Source: Spirochaetota bacterium (GTDB lineage: Bacteria; Spirochaetota; Brachyspiria; Brachyspirales; JACRPF01). From it: a stretch of DNA of 64,000 nt. The notes under the pieces were generated by a model that saw nothing but the letters and a program-made list of their open reading frames with translations, searched no databases and was not told the DNA's origin. The translations under genes were made by a program, and so were the position numbers. The stretch's first letter is position 1. Each line of letters begins with the position of its first letter. This document shows positions 18,008 to 27,867 of this stretch, piece by piece. The stretch covers positions 186,001 through 250,000 of the forward strand of contig JACRPF010000022.1 of the NCBI GenBank assembly GCA_016214035.1, given 5' to 3'.

Positions 18008-19024
18008 ATGAAACTTACACGATATTCAAAAAATCCGGTCATATCGCCGAACCCAAACAACGACTGGGAATCGCTTGTCACCACGAACCCCGCCGCGTGG
18101 TATAACCAGGATACACGCGAAGTGATAATGCTCTACCGTGCCGCGGGAAATGACGCCGAGCACCGGATACACCTTGGTCTTGCGACAAGCAACGACGGTT
18201 ATACGTTCACCCGCATGTCGGACAAACCCGTCGTCTCGCCGAGCAGCGACGGCTTTGATGCCGGTTGTCTCGAAGACCCGCGCATCGTAAAAATAGGCGA
18301 CTGGTATTATATAACCTACGCGACACGCGCGTTCCCGCCGGGGCAATACTGGGTGAAGGACGGTTCGTCAAAATATAAACGGCCCGTCTGTCCTTCAGAA
18401 TTCCCTATGGCGCTCCGTGAGAATTTCACGGCAACCGGGCTTATGCTCACCAGAGATTTCAAATCGTTCATACGCGCCGGACGTCTGACCGACCCGCTTC
18501 TCGACGATCGTGACGTGATCATATTCCCCGAGAAGGTGAACGGCAAGTTCATCACGCTGCACCGGCCGATGCAGTGGAAAGGTGCTGCGTACGGCACCGA
18601 ACACCCGGCGATGTGGATAGCGGAGAGCGACGATCTGCTCGAGCCGAAGCGGATGAAACTTTTTGCAACAGGTGTAGCGGGCTGGGAGAAAAAGATCGGC
18701 GGGTCAACGCCTCCGATAAAAACAAAGGACGGCTGGCTGCTCCTGTATCATGCCGTAGGCGACGATAAAAAATACCGCATCGGCGCCATGCTGCTCGATC
18801 TTGCGGACCCGTCGCGAATCATCGCGCGTACCAAAGACTGGATCTATCAGCCCGAAGCGGATTATGAAACGAAAGGCATTTACAACGGCGTCGTGTTCCC
18901 GTGCGGGAATGTGGTCATCGACGGCACGCTGTTCGTCTATTACGGCGGCGCGGATATTTACGGCTGCGTTGCCACCGCGGATCTTGACGATCTGGTGGCG
19001 TTCGTGAAGTCAACGCCGGTATGA
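18008..19024 (+). CDS. GH130 family mannoside phosphorylase/glycosidase
   Basis: This 338-residue protein has no signal peptide. It shows the GH130 five-bladed propeller pattern: 'KNPVISPNPNNDWES' at the N-terminus, 'VIMLYRAAG', then 'GCLEDPRIVKIGDWYYITYA' near 90 with the Asp used as proton donor in this family, and later 'GWEKKIGGSTPPIKTKDGWL' and 'YYGGADIYG'. GH130 members mostly phosphorolyse beta-1,2- or beta-1,4-mannosides inside the cell; a few hydrolyse them. It starts after a GAGGAG site and has no obvious operon partner. It ends 13 bp from the convergent protease gene. The exact linkage cannot be read from the sequence. Confidence 0.85.
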   Translation: MKLTRYSKNPVISPNPNNDWESLVTTNPAAWYNQDTREVIMLYRAAGNDAEHRIHLGLATSNDGYTFTRMSDKPVVSPSSDGFDAGCLEDPRIVKIGDWYYITYATRAFPPGQYWVKDGSSKYKRPVCPSEFPMALRENFTATGLMLTRDFKSFIRAGRLTDPLLDDRDVIIFPEKVNGKFITLHRPMQWKGAAYGTEHPAMWIAESDDLLEPKRMKLFATGVAGWEKKIGGSTPPIKTKDGWLLLYHAVGDDKKYRIGAMLLDLADPSRIIARTKDWIYQPEADYETKGIYNGVVFPCGNVVIDGTLFVYYGGADIYGCVATADLDDLVAFVKSTPV

Positions 19025-19036
19025 ACGCGATCGAAT

Positions 19037-21652
19037 CTATTTCTGCGTTGCAATAGTCTCGATATACGTCGTGAGATAGCGCCCGGCGACATCGATGATG
19101 TCAGCTTTGCGTACCGCATCGTAATGTTCTTTCATGAGGTACAGGTCCTGCGGATCGATATCGCAGAGCATGCGGTGAGCGAGCTCGGAGGCCTCAAACG
19201 ACGGGTTCTGCAGTTTCGTATCGAACTCGGTCTTCGAGACGTTTTTGGCTCTGAGGAATTCATAGTCGCTCGTCACGTTCTCGTTAAACAGGCGTGTGAT
19301 CTCGTCGCGCATGAGCTTTGCGGCGAATTCCGTCCGCCGTTCCTTTGTGCGCGTGGCCGCGTAACAGACGATGGCGCCGCTCTGATACTTCGGACTCTGG
19401 TAACAGCCCACGGCATACGCGAGCGAGTACTGTCCGCGTATCGTCGCATACAGACGTCCGCCCATACCGTCGAGTATATTGCACATCACCTCGGCGGCAT
19501 ACGCGTCCTCGGTGAATACGGTTGGCCCCCGGAATCCGATGGTGACAACGCTCTGCTCAAAGCCGCTCATCTCGTCGGTGTATGAGCGGCTCACCGGCAC
19601 GGGTGCCGTGGCCGCATCGGCCGAAGCGCCTGCACGTTTCGGCAGCACCTTGAACATGTTCGCCAGCACCGCGAGTGTCTCGGGTGGCATATCCCCAACC
19701 GCAGCAACAACGATGTTTGAACCCACGGCGAACTGTTTATGGAGCGCCGTGAGCGTTCTGCTGTCGATACGCGCGATGGTGTTCGTCGTGCCGTACACCG
19801 AGCGCGCATAGGGATGCTGCTCGTAGAAATGCGATTTAAACCGCATGCTTCCCTGAAAGAACGCATCCTTTTCCTTTTGTTTCACCAGAGATTCCGTGTC
19901 CTGGCGTACGAGGGCAACCTCGCCTTTATCTATTCGCGGCTGTGCGATTACCGACGCGAGTATCTTCGCCGCTTCGCGCCAGTCATTGTTGAGCACCTGC
20001 ATTCTGAACGCCGTGTAATAATTGCCGCTTTCGGCGCTGAGACTGCCGCCCCGGTCGTTAATCATTGCGTACAGTTTTTCCTTAGAATATGCCTTTGTGC
20101 CGCGTACCATGGTGTTCACCAGCATGTGGAACGCGCCGTTGTTCGTCTCGTTCTCATACAGGAGACCGCCCTTCATGAGCACGACGAATCCGGCGGTCGC
20201 AGTCTTCTTGTTACGTACGACGATGCGTACCCCGTTGTCGAGCGTACGCGTCACCGCGTTCTCTTTATCGGCGGCGGTTTTTGCCGTTTTTGCCTCGGCT
20301 TTCTTCATTGATTCCGGCATGAGCGCAACGGAGGTGACGCTGCCGAAGCGCAGATATTTTTTCGCGACACGCTTGATGTCATCGCCGCTTACGCGTGAAA
20401 TGCCTTTGAGATACGGTATATCGAACAGGTGATCGTCCGCCCAGATGAAATTCCCGCCGAGTGATCCGGCTATGGAATCGACCGTTTCATGGCCCGTGGT
20501 AAAATCGACGACGGCCTTCGTCTTTGCACGTTCAATCTCCTCGCGGGCAATAACGCCGTTCTGTACGGCATCGACAATCTCGCGGATGCTGTTCTCGAAA
20601 TCTGCAGGCGTTTTCCCCGGCATCAGTTCACCGTAGAACGTGAACGCGCCCCGATCACGCGGCGTCCATGACGATGCATTTGCCCGGTAGGCGATCTTTC
20701 CCGATTCAACGAGCGTACGCTTTAAAAGGCCCACATTCTCTTCGGAGATAATAGAGGCGAGCAGATCGAGCGCAAACATGTCGCTGTCGCGTATGCCGAC
20801 GGTCTGAAACGCGAGTTCCACCATCGGCATTTTCACCTTGTCGGAATATTCAGCAACCGCGCGCCGTGTCGTATGCTCGGGTTCGGCGGGGATATACACA
20901 TCCTTAAGGGCCCGCCGCTCCATGGCGCCGAACGTTTTTGCGACGGCATCGCGCAGTTCATCGCGGCTCGCATCGCCGACAACAACGACAACCATATTGT
21001 TGGGTACATACCGGTTCGAATAATATGACAGTATGTCCTCACGCGAGAGCCGGTCGTACACTTCGCGGTAACCGATGACCGGATAGCGGTACGGATGTTC
21101 GATGAAGAACGAGCGCATGGTGAGCCGGTTGAAATACCGGTGCGGATCGTCGTCACCCATGGCCATTTCTTTATGAATAGTGTTCTGCTCGTTCGCCACC
21201 GGTATCGGCGGGAACACGGAGTTCGCCATGAGATCGCTGAGGAGTTCTATGCCCAGCCGGTAATAGTCGCGCCCGACGGTGAACAGATAGCAGGTATGAT
21301 CGAGCGTGGTGTAGGCGTTGAAATTGCCGCCGCCCATCATCTCCACTTCCGAAGCGATGCGCTGCGCGTTGGGACGTTTTAGCGTCCCGAGAAACATGGC
21401 ATGTTCGAAAAAGTGAGAAAGCCCGGACCCGAGGTTCGCCTCCTCATGTATGGAGCCGGTGCGTACGTAGCAGCGTACGGCAACAAGCGGAGCCCGGCGG
21501 TCCTCTTTGATGATGACCGTAAGGCCGTTCGCAAGCGTCTCGCAGACGGCGCCGTCATAGATGCGCTCATAGGCGACTTTCTCATAATATGGTTTGCCGC
21601 AGGATATTATCGCGACAAGAGAACAGAGCAATGCGGTGTATTTCATGAACAT
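19037..21652 (-). CDS. M16 family zinc protease, lipoprotein
   Basis: The start at 21652 (871 residues) is chosen because GAGG lies 5 bp upstream and a lipoprotein signal follows, with Cys18 in 'IISCGKP'. The first half contains the inverted zinc motif His80-Phe-Phe-Glu83-His84 and a downstream Glu in 'NEQNTIHKEMAMGDDDPH'. The second half repeats the M16 fold ('TRTLDNGVRIVVRNKKTA') but lacks the zinc motif ('NNGAFHMLVNTMV'). This matches the two-part processing-peptidase-like M16 proteins of envelope-bearing bacteria, in which one half is catalytic and the other helps enclose the substrate. Expected role: degrading peptides at the membrane. Divergent from mutS. Confidence 0.88.
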   Translation of the reverse strand: MFMKYTALLCSLVAIISCGKPYYEKVAYERIYDGAVCETLANGLTVIIKEDRRAPLVAVRCYVRTGSIHEEANLGSGLSHFFEHAMFLGTLKRPNAQRIASEVEMMGGGNFNAYTTLDHTCYLFTVGRDYYRLGIELLSDLMANSVFPPIPVANEQNTIHKEMAMGDDDPHRYFNRLTMRSFFIEHPYRYPVIGYREVYDRLSREDILSYYSNRYVPNNMVVVVVGDASRDELRDAVAKTFGAMERRALKDVYIPAEPEHTTRRAVAEYSDKVKMPMVELAFQTVGIRDSDMFALDLLASIISEENVGLLKRTLVESGKIAYRANASSWTPRDRGAFTFYGELMPGKTPADFENSIREIVDAVQNGVIAREEIERAKTKAVVDFTTGHETVDSIAGSLGGNFIWADDHLFDIPYLKGISRVSGDDIKRVAKKYLRFGSVTSVALMPESMKKAEAKTAKTAADKENAVTRTLDNGVRIVVRNKKTATAGFVVLMKGGLLYENETNNGAFHMLVNTMVRGTKAYSKEKLYAMINDRGGSLSAESGNYYTAFRMQVLNNDWREAAKILASVIAQPRIDKGEVALVRQDTESLVKQKEKDAFFQGSMRFKSHFYEQHPYARSVYGTTNTIARIDSRTLTALHKQFAVGSNIVVAAVGDMPPETLAVLANMFKVLPKRAGASADAATAPVPVSRSYTDEMSGFEQSVVTIGFRGPTVFTEDAYAAEVMCNILDGMGGRLYATIRGQYSLAYAVGCYQSPKYQSGAIVCYAATRTKERRTEFAAKLMRDEITRLFNENVTSDYEFLRAKNVSKTEFDTKLQNPSFEASELAHRMLCDIDPQDLYLMKEHYDAVRKADIIDVAGRYLTTYIETIATQK

Positions 21653-21681
21653 ATCATCCTCGATACGGTTGAATGGTATAG

Positions 21682-21710
21682 ATAGTATAATAAACAAATG
21701 ATTATATCAA
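21682..21710 (-). promoter_or_regulatory. Promoter of the M16 protease gene
   Basis: The - strand reads TTGATA, 17 bp, TACTAT, about 23 nt before the predicted start of a short leader. It lies 13 bp from the divergent mutS promoter. Confidence 0.55.
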
Positions 21711-21723
21711 CTGAATTTGGCGG

Positions 21724-21752
21724 TTGCACGTAATCTCGCGCTATGTTATAAT
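21724..21752 (+). promoter_or_regulatory. Promoter of the mutS operon
   Basis: TTGCAC, 17 bp, then a perfect TATAAT preceded by an extended -10 TG. The start codon of mutS is 48 bp further on. Confidence 0.8.
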
Positions 21753-21799
21753 CCCCCGCGCGACAAAAAATCGCGTACTAACAGTATTGTCTGGGAATT

Positions 21800-24412
21800 A
21801 TGGCCGACGAAACAACACCGATGATGCGTCAATATCGCGAGATCAAGGATAAATATCCCGACTCGCTGCTGTTTTACCGCATGGGTGACTTCTACGAACT
21901 TTTTTTCGAGGATGCTGTCGAGACGTCACGGCTGCTCGAACTTACGCTCACCAAACGCCATGATGTCCCCATGTGCGGTGTTCCGTATCATTCGGTTGAC
22001 CAGTATCTTGCGCGCATCATCCGCGCCGGAAGAAAGGTCGCGATATGCGATCAGATGGAGGACCCGCGCACCGCGAAGGGCATCGTCAAACGCGAGGTAA
22101 CGCAGGTCATCACGCCGGGCACCATCATCGACAACACGCTTCTCGAACAGCGCGCGAACAATTATCTCGCCAGTTTCATCGTTGCGCCGGACGGGACTAT
22201 AAGCTTCGGCGTGGCGGACATATCCACGGGCGAATTCTCCGTAACTGAAATCATCGGCGACGGATACAACGGCCTTTCCGACGAGCTCATGCGCTTCTCG
22301 CCCAAAGAGATTGTCGTGCCGGAAACGATGATAGATGACGCATCGTATAAAGCGCTCATTCAGAGATTTCCGTCACTGTACATCAGCACGCTCCCCGCAT
22401 GGGTGTTCGACAAGGAATATGCGCGGAGTACGCTCACGCGGCATTTCAACGTGCATTCGCTCAAGGGCTTCGGCATCGAAGAGAACAGCGGTCTCATCTC
22501 GGTTGCCGGCGGCATCATCCATTATCTTTCCGAGATGCAGAAGCAGGCGCTCACGCATATCAGAAGCGTCTCGGTGTATCAGCGCCGTGATTTTATGCTT
22601 CTTGACGACGCAACGCAGGCGGGGCTGGAACTCTGCGAAAACCTCTCAAGCGGCAGACGCGACGGCACACTCATCAATGCCGTCGACGAAACGCTCACCG
22701 GCATGGGCGCCCGGCGGCTCAAACAAATGATGCTTTCCCCGCTCGTCACAACCAAGGCGATAAATGACCGTCTCGACCGGGTGGGTTTCTTTTTTCAGGA
22801 CGCGAGGCTTCGCGCCGCAGTACGCACCGAGCTTAAAAGCGTGCACGACATCGAGCGGCTTACGACCAAACTTGCCGTAAACCGCGTGAATCCGAAGGAA
22901 GTGGCTGCGCTGAAAAGCTCGCTCATTGCGGCACTGCGCGTTATCGATATTCTCTCCGCGGCATCATATGCCGACGAGCGTTTCAGCGCCCGCACGGGCT
23001 GCGAAAAAGCCATCGATCTCATCGAGCGCGCGCTTGTGGATGACCCGCCGATACTGCTCAATGAAGGCGGCATCATCAAGGACGGATTCGATGCGACACT
23101 CGCCACCTACAACGCGGCGCGGCGTGAAGGGCGCGACTGGATACTCAAACTTGAGGAACGGTATCGCACCGAAACGGGTATCCCGAATCTCCGCATCCGC
23201 TATAACAACATCATCGGTTATTATGTGGAAGTGAGCAAAGGCCAGGTCAAGAACGTCTCGGCGGATTTCATCAAACGTCAGACGCTTGTGGGGAGCGAAC
23301 GCTATACGACCAAACAGCTTTCCGAACACGAAAGCGTCATCACCGAGGCGAACGAGAAAGGCAACGATCTTGAATACAGTCTTTTTATCCGCGTGCGTGA
23401 TGCGCTCAAGGAACTCCTGCCTGACCTGAAAGCGGTCTCGGACTCAATTGCGTTCACCGACGTGTTTGCCGGTTTTGCTGAATGCGCGGCGAAGAATAAT
23501 TACGTGCGCCCCGCGGTAAATGACAGCGAAGCGCTTCTCATCCGCGACGGACGTCACCCGGTTGTCGAAAAGTATCTATCAGCCAATCAGTTCGTGCCGA
23601 ATGATCTTTCGCTTGACGCTGACGAACGGAAGATACTTATCATCACCGGTCCAAATATGAGCGGGAAAAGCACGTATCTGCGCCAGACCGCGCTTATCGT
23701 GCTCCTTGCGCAGATAGGTTCATTCGTCCCCGCACGGGAAGCTACCGTGGGTGTAGTGGACAGGATTTTTACCCGCGTCGGTGCGTCGGACAACATCGCC
23801 CGCGGCGAAAGCACGTTCCTCGTGGAGATGAACGAAACGGCGAACATTCTCAACAACTGCACGGCGAAAAGTCTTCTCATCATGGACGAAATCGGACGCG
23901 GCACAAGCACCTACGACGGCATGAGCATCGCCTGGGCTATTATCGAATTTCTCGCGTCCACACCGGCGAAATCCGGAAAGACGCTGTTCGCCACGCATTA
24001 TCACGAGCTTACGCTCCTTGAAGAGCTCAAGGGCGTGAAGAACGTGAGCGTGCTCGTGAAGGAACACAAGGGCGATATCGTGTTCATGAAAAAAGTGGTC
24101 GACGGTCCCGCAACATCGAGCTACGGCATCTACGCTGCAAAACTCGCCGGCGTGCCCCGTACGGTTACCGCGCGCGCCGAGGTCATCCTCAAACAGCTTG
24201 AAAAGGACGGCGAAGTACAGGTGAATATCATCGAGAAACGGGGAAATGCACGCGTCCTCAAAACACGCGAGATGCTTCCGCTGTTCGACACCGCGACTCC
24301 CGGGGAACATCCGCTCATCAAGGAGATTGCGGAGACCGATATCAACACGCTCACGCCTGTCGAGGCGCTCACGAAGATCGCCGCATGGAAAGCGACAATT
24401 GAAAAGTCATAG
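21800..24412 (+). CDS. mutS: DNA mismatch repair protein MutS
   Basis: This 870-residue MutS is of normal length. The N-terminal mismatch-binding domain has 'DSLLFYRMGDFYELFFEDA' (the Phe-x-Glu motif that stacks on a mismatch is 'FYEL'). The core and clamp follow. The ABC-type ATPase has Walker A 'GPNMSGKST' at 617-625, Walker B 'LLIMDEIGRGTSTYDG', and 'ATHYHEL'. MutS recognises mispairs and recruits MutL. No mutL is in the window. It is the first gene of a five-gene unit (marC, membrane protein, dxr, hydrolase). The ribosome site is weak (GGGAA). Confidence 0.97.
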   Translation: MADETTPMMRQYREIKDKYPDSLLFYRMGDFYELFFEDAVETSRLLELTLTKRHDVPMCGVPYHSVDQYLARIIRAGRKVAICDQMEDPRTAKGIVKREVTQVITPGTIIDNTLLEQRANNYLASFIVAPDGTISFGVADISTGEFSVTEIIGDGYNGLSDELMRFSPKEIVVPETMIDDASYKALIQRFPSLYISTLPAWVFDKEYARSTLTRHFNVHSLKGFGIEENSGLISVAGGIIHYLSEMQKQALTHIRSVSVYQRRDFMLLDDATQAGLELCENLSSGRRDGTLINAVDETLTGMGARRLKQMMLSPLVTTKAINDRLDRVGFFFQDARLRAAVRTELKSVHDIERLTTKLAVNRVNPKEVAALKSSLIAALRVIDILSAASYADERFSARTGCEKAIDLIERALVDDPPILLNEGGIIKDGFDATLATYNAARREGRDWILKLEERYRTETGIPNLRIRYNNIIGYYVEVSKGQVKNVSADFIKRQTLVGSERYTTKQLSEHESVITEANEKGNDLEYSLFIRVRDALKELLPDLKAVSDSIAFTDVFAGFAECAAKNNYVRPAVNDSEALLIRDGRHPVVEKYLSANQFVPNDLSLDADERKILIITGPNMSGKSTYLRQTALIVLLAQIGSFVPAREATVGVVDRIFTRVGASDNIARGESTFLVEMNETANILNNCTAKSLLIMDEIGRGTSTYDGMSIAWAIIEFLASTPAKSGKTLFATHYHELTLLEELKGVKNVSVLVKEHKGDIVFMKKVVDGPATSSYGIYAAKLAGVPRTVTARAEVILKQLEKDGEVQVNIIEKRGNARVLKTREMLPLFDTATPGEHPLIKEIAETDINTLTPVEALTKIAAWKATIEKS

Positions 24413-24441
24413 TACGACCATCATAGAACAGGAATACCACT

Positions 24442-25041
24442 ATGCCGACCATTGAAATTCTGCTGTCGTTCGCCGTCTCCATGCTCATCGCCATGGACGC
24501 ATTCGGGAACATACCGCTCTGGTTCACCGCGGTGCATAAGCTGAAAGCGCCACAGCAGCGCCGCGTGCTTATTGAATCGTTCACTGTTTCACTGTCACTC
24601 GGTGTCATCTTCGCCGTCGCGGGACTCTGGATATTCAAGGCGCTCGGCATCGAGATGGAGGATTTCAAGATCGGCGGCGGGCTGGTGTTCCTCATCATCG
24701 CGATACAGTCCATCATCAAAAACGATTCCGCGAAAGAGCGCATCAGCGTGAGCGACCGGATGATGTTCGGTATCGTGCCGGTTGCGGTTCCGGGCATTGT
24801 CGGCCCCGCGGTCATCACCACGATCATCTACATCACACGGGAGACCAATCTCATGTGGTCGCTCATTGTGTTTACGATAAGTCTCCTGGTTACCTACACG
24901 ATACTCTTCGCCGCCAACCGCATCGTGCATCTCATCGGCACCAAGGGCGTGAGTATTCTTTCCAAGGTTTTTGCACTGCTCCTCGTCGGCCTTGCGGTCA
25001 TGTTCATCAGAACAGGCATTACATCGATCATCGCGCGATAA
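24442..25041 (+). CDS. MarC family integral membrane protein
   Basis: This 199-residue protein has six hydrophobic segments and matches the MarC (UPF0056) family in length and motifs: 'MDAFGNIPLW' near 17, 'VPVAVPGIVGPAVITTII' near 110 and 'GLAVMFIRTGI' at the end. The biochemical role of MarC proteins is not established, despite the historical link to multiple antibiotic resistance. AGGAA lies before the ATG, which is 29 bp after mutS; the following gene starts 10 bp after its stop. Confidence 0.88.
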   Translation: MPTIEILLSFAVSMLIAMDAFGNIPLWFTAVHKLKAPQQRRVLIESFTVSLSLGVIFAVAGLWIFKALGIEMEDFKIGGGLVFLIIAIQSIIKNDSAKERISVSDRMMFGIVPVAVPGIVGPAVITTIIYITRETNLMWSLIVFTISLLVTYTILFAANRIVHLIGTKGVSILSKVFALLLVGLAVMFIRTGITSIIAR

Positions 25042-25051
25042 AGGACACCCT

Positions 25052-25873
25052 ATGGACATGCTTGCATTCACCGTCGAAATACGCAAACGGCGGTTCACGT
25101 TTCCCGAGCTTCTGTACGCGGCATATGCGCTTTTCATCAGATACTTCCGCGTTCTTTTTCTCATCACCATTATCGTTTCCATTCCGGTGAACGTGCTCCG
25201 TGTCGTACTCAAGCCGGTAAACGACCGCGCGGCGGCGTATACGCTTTCGGTGAGCGAGCAGCAGCTTTTTCCCCGCATGAAACCGGGAATGGATGCGGCA
25301 TCGTACGACACGTTCGTGAAACAATATCGTGAACTGCTTCCGGTCGCGGTGGATGTCGTGGGATTTTTTCTCGGCTTTATCGAGATTCTGGCATCCATGG
25401 CGGTGATATTCATGGCCAATGAGGTCGTCAACGGCGGCCGGGCATCCGTCAGGAGCGGTTTTGCCAAAGCGCTGTCGCGTTGGCCGTACGCCGCAGGCGC
25501 CCATCTTCTGAGCACGCTCGCAGTCGCCGGCGGACTCCTGCTGTTCATCATCCCCGGCGTTATCCTGTACGTGCGGTATATTTTCTGCATCGAAGCCGCC
25601 GTACTGCGGAACACGGGTTTTGCCGGAGCGCTGCAGTACAGCACCGATCTCGTGCGCGGGAAATGGATTGAAGTTTTTGCCTTCGTCATCCTGCTCCTCA
25701 TCGGCGCGAACATGATTAATCTTCTCATCATGACGCCGTTCATCGAGCTTCGCGAAAATATTCCCGTCCGCGTGCTTTCGGGAACGCTCTTTTCCATTTT
25801 CTTCAATTACTTCTCGCTCTGTTCGGTGCTGTTCTTCCTCAATCTTGACTTCACAAGAAGCAAAGAAGCATGA
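25052..25873 (+). CDS. Polytopic membrane protein of unknown function
   Basis: The start at 25052 gives 273 residues. It is preferred over in-frame codons inside marC because AAAGGA lies 8 bp upstream. There are about five hydrophobic segments: near 30-50 ('VLFLITIIVSIPVNVL'), 105-135, 155-185 ('LLSTLAVAGGLLLFIIPGVI'), 215-235 and 245-268. The Pro-containing 'FIIPGVILYVRYIF' resembles the membrane domain of YciC/glycerophosphodiesterase-type integral proteins, but the resemblance is general. The stop overlaps the dxr start (ATGA), indicating translational coupling. Confidence 0.6.
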   Translation: MDMLAFTVEIRKRRFTFPELLYAAYALFIRYFRVLFLITIIVSIPVNVLRVVLKPVNDRAAAYTLSVSEQQLFPRMKPGMDAASYDTFVKQYRELLPVAVDVVGFFLGFIEILASMAVIFMANEVVNGGRASVRSGFAKALSRWPYAAGAHLLSTLAVAGGLLLFIIPGVILYVRYIFCIEAAVLRNTGFAGALQYSTDLVRGKWIEVFAFVILLLIGANMINLLIMTPFIELRENIPVRVLSGTLFSIFFNYFSLCSVLFFLNLDFTRSKEA

Positions 25874-27030
25874 AAAGCGTTCTCATTCTCGGATCGACGG
25901 GCTCCATCGGCAAAAGTACACTGTCGGTACTGCGCGCATTCCCGGGAAAGTTCGCCGTTGCCGGGCTCAGTGCCGCAAAAAGTATAACGCTTCTTGCCGA
26001 GCAGGTGAAAGAGTTCAAGCCCAAAGCGGTGCACATTGCCGATGCGGACGCGTATACGGCGTTCATGAAACACTACCGATTCCGGGGGCTTCGCGTCTAC
26101 AGCGGCGACGACGGCCTTGTGCGGCTCGTCCGTGAAACGAAATGTGCGCTCGTGCTGAATGCGCTCGTCGGCAGCGCAGGTTTTCAGCCGACGGTGGCGG
26201 CCATCGAGAAGGGTGTTGATGTGGCGCTTGCCAACAAGGAAACGCTCGTGATGGGCGGGGACATCATCATGCCGCTGGCGAAAAAAAACGGCGTGAACAT
26301 CATCCCCGTCGACAGCGAACACTCGGCGATATTCCAGATTCTCAGGCATTTCAAGGGTGTGGGTATACACAAACTGATACTCACCGCATCCGGCGGACCC
26401 TTCCGCACGCTTCCTAAAAACAAATTCAGCCGCATCACGGTTGCCCGGGCGCTCAAACATCCCACATGGTCGATGGGTTCGAAGATCAGTATCGACAGCG
26501 CGACGATGATGAACAAGGGACTTGAGGTCATCGAGGCGCATCATCTTTTCGGCATTCCGTATGACAGGATCGAGGTCGTCGTCCATCCGCAGAGCATCAT
26601 ACACTCGCTCGTGGAGTTCGTGGACGGCGAGATGTACGCGCAGATGGGGCCCACCGACATGCGCTACCCGATTCAGAATGCGCTCACGTATCCCGACATA
26701 AAACCCACGCCGTTCCATAGGCTCGATATTACGAAGATCGGCGAACTGCAGTTCTTTCCGCCCGATCTGAAAAAATTCAGGATGCTCGCGCTTGCATATC
26801 GTTTCGGCGAACAGGGCGGCAGCGCTCCGGCAGTATTTAACGCGGCTAATGAAATTGCGGTGGCGGCATTTCTCGGCGAACGCATACGCTTCACCGACAT
26901 CCCGCGTGTGGCGGCGGCGGTCACCGGACGATTTCCGCGCCGCCGGCTTACTCCTGAGAATATCATCGGCGTTGATCGGGACGCGCGCAGCATGGCAGCA
27001 AAGGAAGTGGAGCGATGCGCGAAGCAGTAA
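25870..27030 (+). CDS. dxr: 1-deoxy-D-xylulose 5-phosphate reductoisomerase
   Basis: This 386-residue enzyme converts DOXP to MEP with NADPH, the committed step of the non-mevalonate isoprenoid pathway. Visible motifs: NADPH-binding 'GSTGSIGKSTL' at the start, 'LANKETLVMGG', metal-binding 'PVDSEHSAIFQ', 'SGGPFR', and the active-site region 'WSMGSKISIDSATMMNKG' followed by 'LEVIEAHHLF'. It begins inside the stop of the membrane protein (ATGA) and overlaps the next gene by 16 bp, so expression is coupled to the mutS unit. Confidence 0.97.
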   Translation: MKSVLILGSTGSIGKSTLSVLRAFPGKFAVAGLSAAKSITLLAEQVKEFKPKAVHIADADAYTAFMKHYRFRGLRVYSGDDGLVRLVRETKCALVLNALVGSAGFQPTVAAIEKGVDVALANKETLVMGGDIIMPLAKKNGVNIIPVDSEHSAIFQILRHFKGVGIHKLILTASGGPFRTLPKNKFSRITVARALKHPTWSMGSKISIDSATMMNKGLEVIEAHHLFGIPYDRIEVVVHPQSIIHSLVEFVDGEMYAQMGPTDMRYPIQNALTYPDIKPTPFHRLDITKIGELQFFPPDLKKFRMLALAYRFGEQGGSAPAVFNAANEIAVAAFLGERIRFTDIPRVAAAVTGRFPRRRLTPENIIGVDRDARSMAAKEVERCAKQ

Positions 27031-27776
27031 CCGCGAAACTGTCATCGTGGCAGAAAAGCGGCTGGCACGGACGTGACCGCTACGACGGACTCATCGCCGG
27101 ACGGAGCGCCGTCATCGTGGTTCCGCCGGGCGGGAATGATAATCGCTGGGCCTGGCGCCCCGAATTCTTCGATGCGTTCCCGAATGCCGATGTCGGTATT
27201 GTCGAGCGCGGCATGTATCTCGCATTTATCGCCATGAACGATCACTATGGCTCGCCCAAAGGTCTCATGCTCGGCGAGCATCTCTATCGCTTCATGACGG
27301 AGACGTTATCCTTATCGGCAACGCCGGCAGTCATAGGTTTAAGCCGCGGCGGGCTCACCGCATACAACTGGGCAGTACAATATCCTGAACGGGTGTCGTG
27401 CATCTATGTCGACGCGCCGGTGTGTGATTTTAAAAGCTGGCCCGGCGGGAAAGGCAAAGGTCCGGGAAGTTTTGCCGATTGGCAGAAGCTCATGGCGGTA
27501 TACGGTTTCAAGAATGAAGCGGAAGCGATTGCGTATCGCGGCAATCCTGTTGATAACGCGGAAACGATCGCACGGGCGAAGATACCGGTGCTTCATGTGG
27601 CCGGTGACGCCGATGAAACGGTGCCTATCGATGAGAACACGCATGAAATGGTGCGACGTTTGCGCGAAGCGGGCGGCAATGTGGAAGTCATCGTGAAGCC
27701 GGGCGTGAAGCATCATCCGCACGGGCTCGATGACCCGAAACCCATTGTTGATTTTGTACTGAAGAACAGCCGGTAA
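27015..27776 (+). CDS. Alpha/beta-hydrolase fold protein
   Basis: This 253-residue cytoplasmic hydrolase has nucleophile Ser110 in 'AVIGLSRGGLTAYNW', Asp in 'VAGDADETVP' and His in 'KPGVKHHPHG', the order expected of this fold. 'VVPPGGNDNRWAWRPEFF' near 35 would form the oxyanion region. It overlaps the end of dxr by 16 bp and has GGAG just before its ATG. The overlap suggests shared expression but does not reveal a shared pathway. Substrate unknown; esterase or peptidase-like activity is the family expectation. Confidence 0.75.
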   Translation: MREAVTAKLSSWQKSGWHGRDRYDGLIAGRSAVIVVPPGGNDNRWAWRPEFFDAFPNADVGIVERGMYLAFIAMNDHYGSPKGLMLGEHLYRFMTETLSLSATPAVIGLSRGGLTAYNWAVQYPERVSCIYVDAPVCDFKSWPGGKGKGPGSFADWQKLMAVYGFKNEAEAIAYRGNPVDNAETIARAKIPVLHVAGDADETVPIDENTHEMVRRLREAGGNVEVIVKPGVKHHPHGLDDPKPIVDFVLKNSR

Positions 27777-27811
27777 GCCGTTTCGACCATACGTGTTCTT
27801 AGTTCATCCAT

Positions 27812-27849
27812 AAAAAAAGCCGGCCATGCATTGCTGCACAGCCGGCTTT
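27812..27849 (-). terminator. Intrinsic terminator for nifJ, possibly bidirectional
   Basis: AAAGCCGGC (27816-27824) pairs with GCCGGCTTT (27841-27849). The inner TGCA copies at 27827 and 27835 can extend the stem. Read on the - strand it is followed by seven T, so it terminates nifJ. On the + strand only three T follow, so termination of the dxr unit would be weaker. Confidence 0.85.
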
Positions 27850-27867
27850 GATTCCGGGACAAATGCT

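Noticed and set aside
24595-27045. Two frames of about 400 codons on - opposite marC, the membrane protein and dxr
   Set aside because: Shadows of the real operon; compositions are Arg/Ser-rich and dxr motifs are on +.
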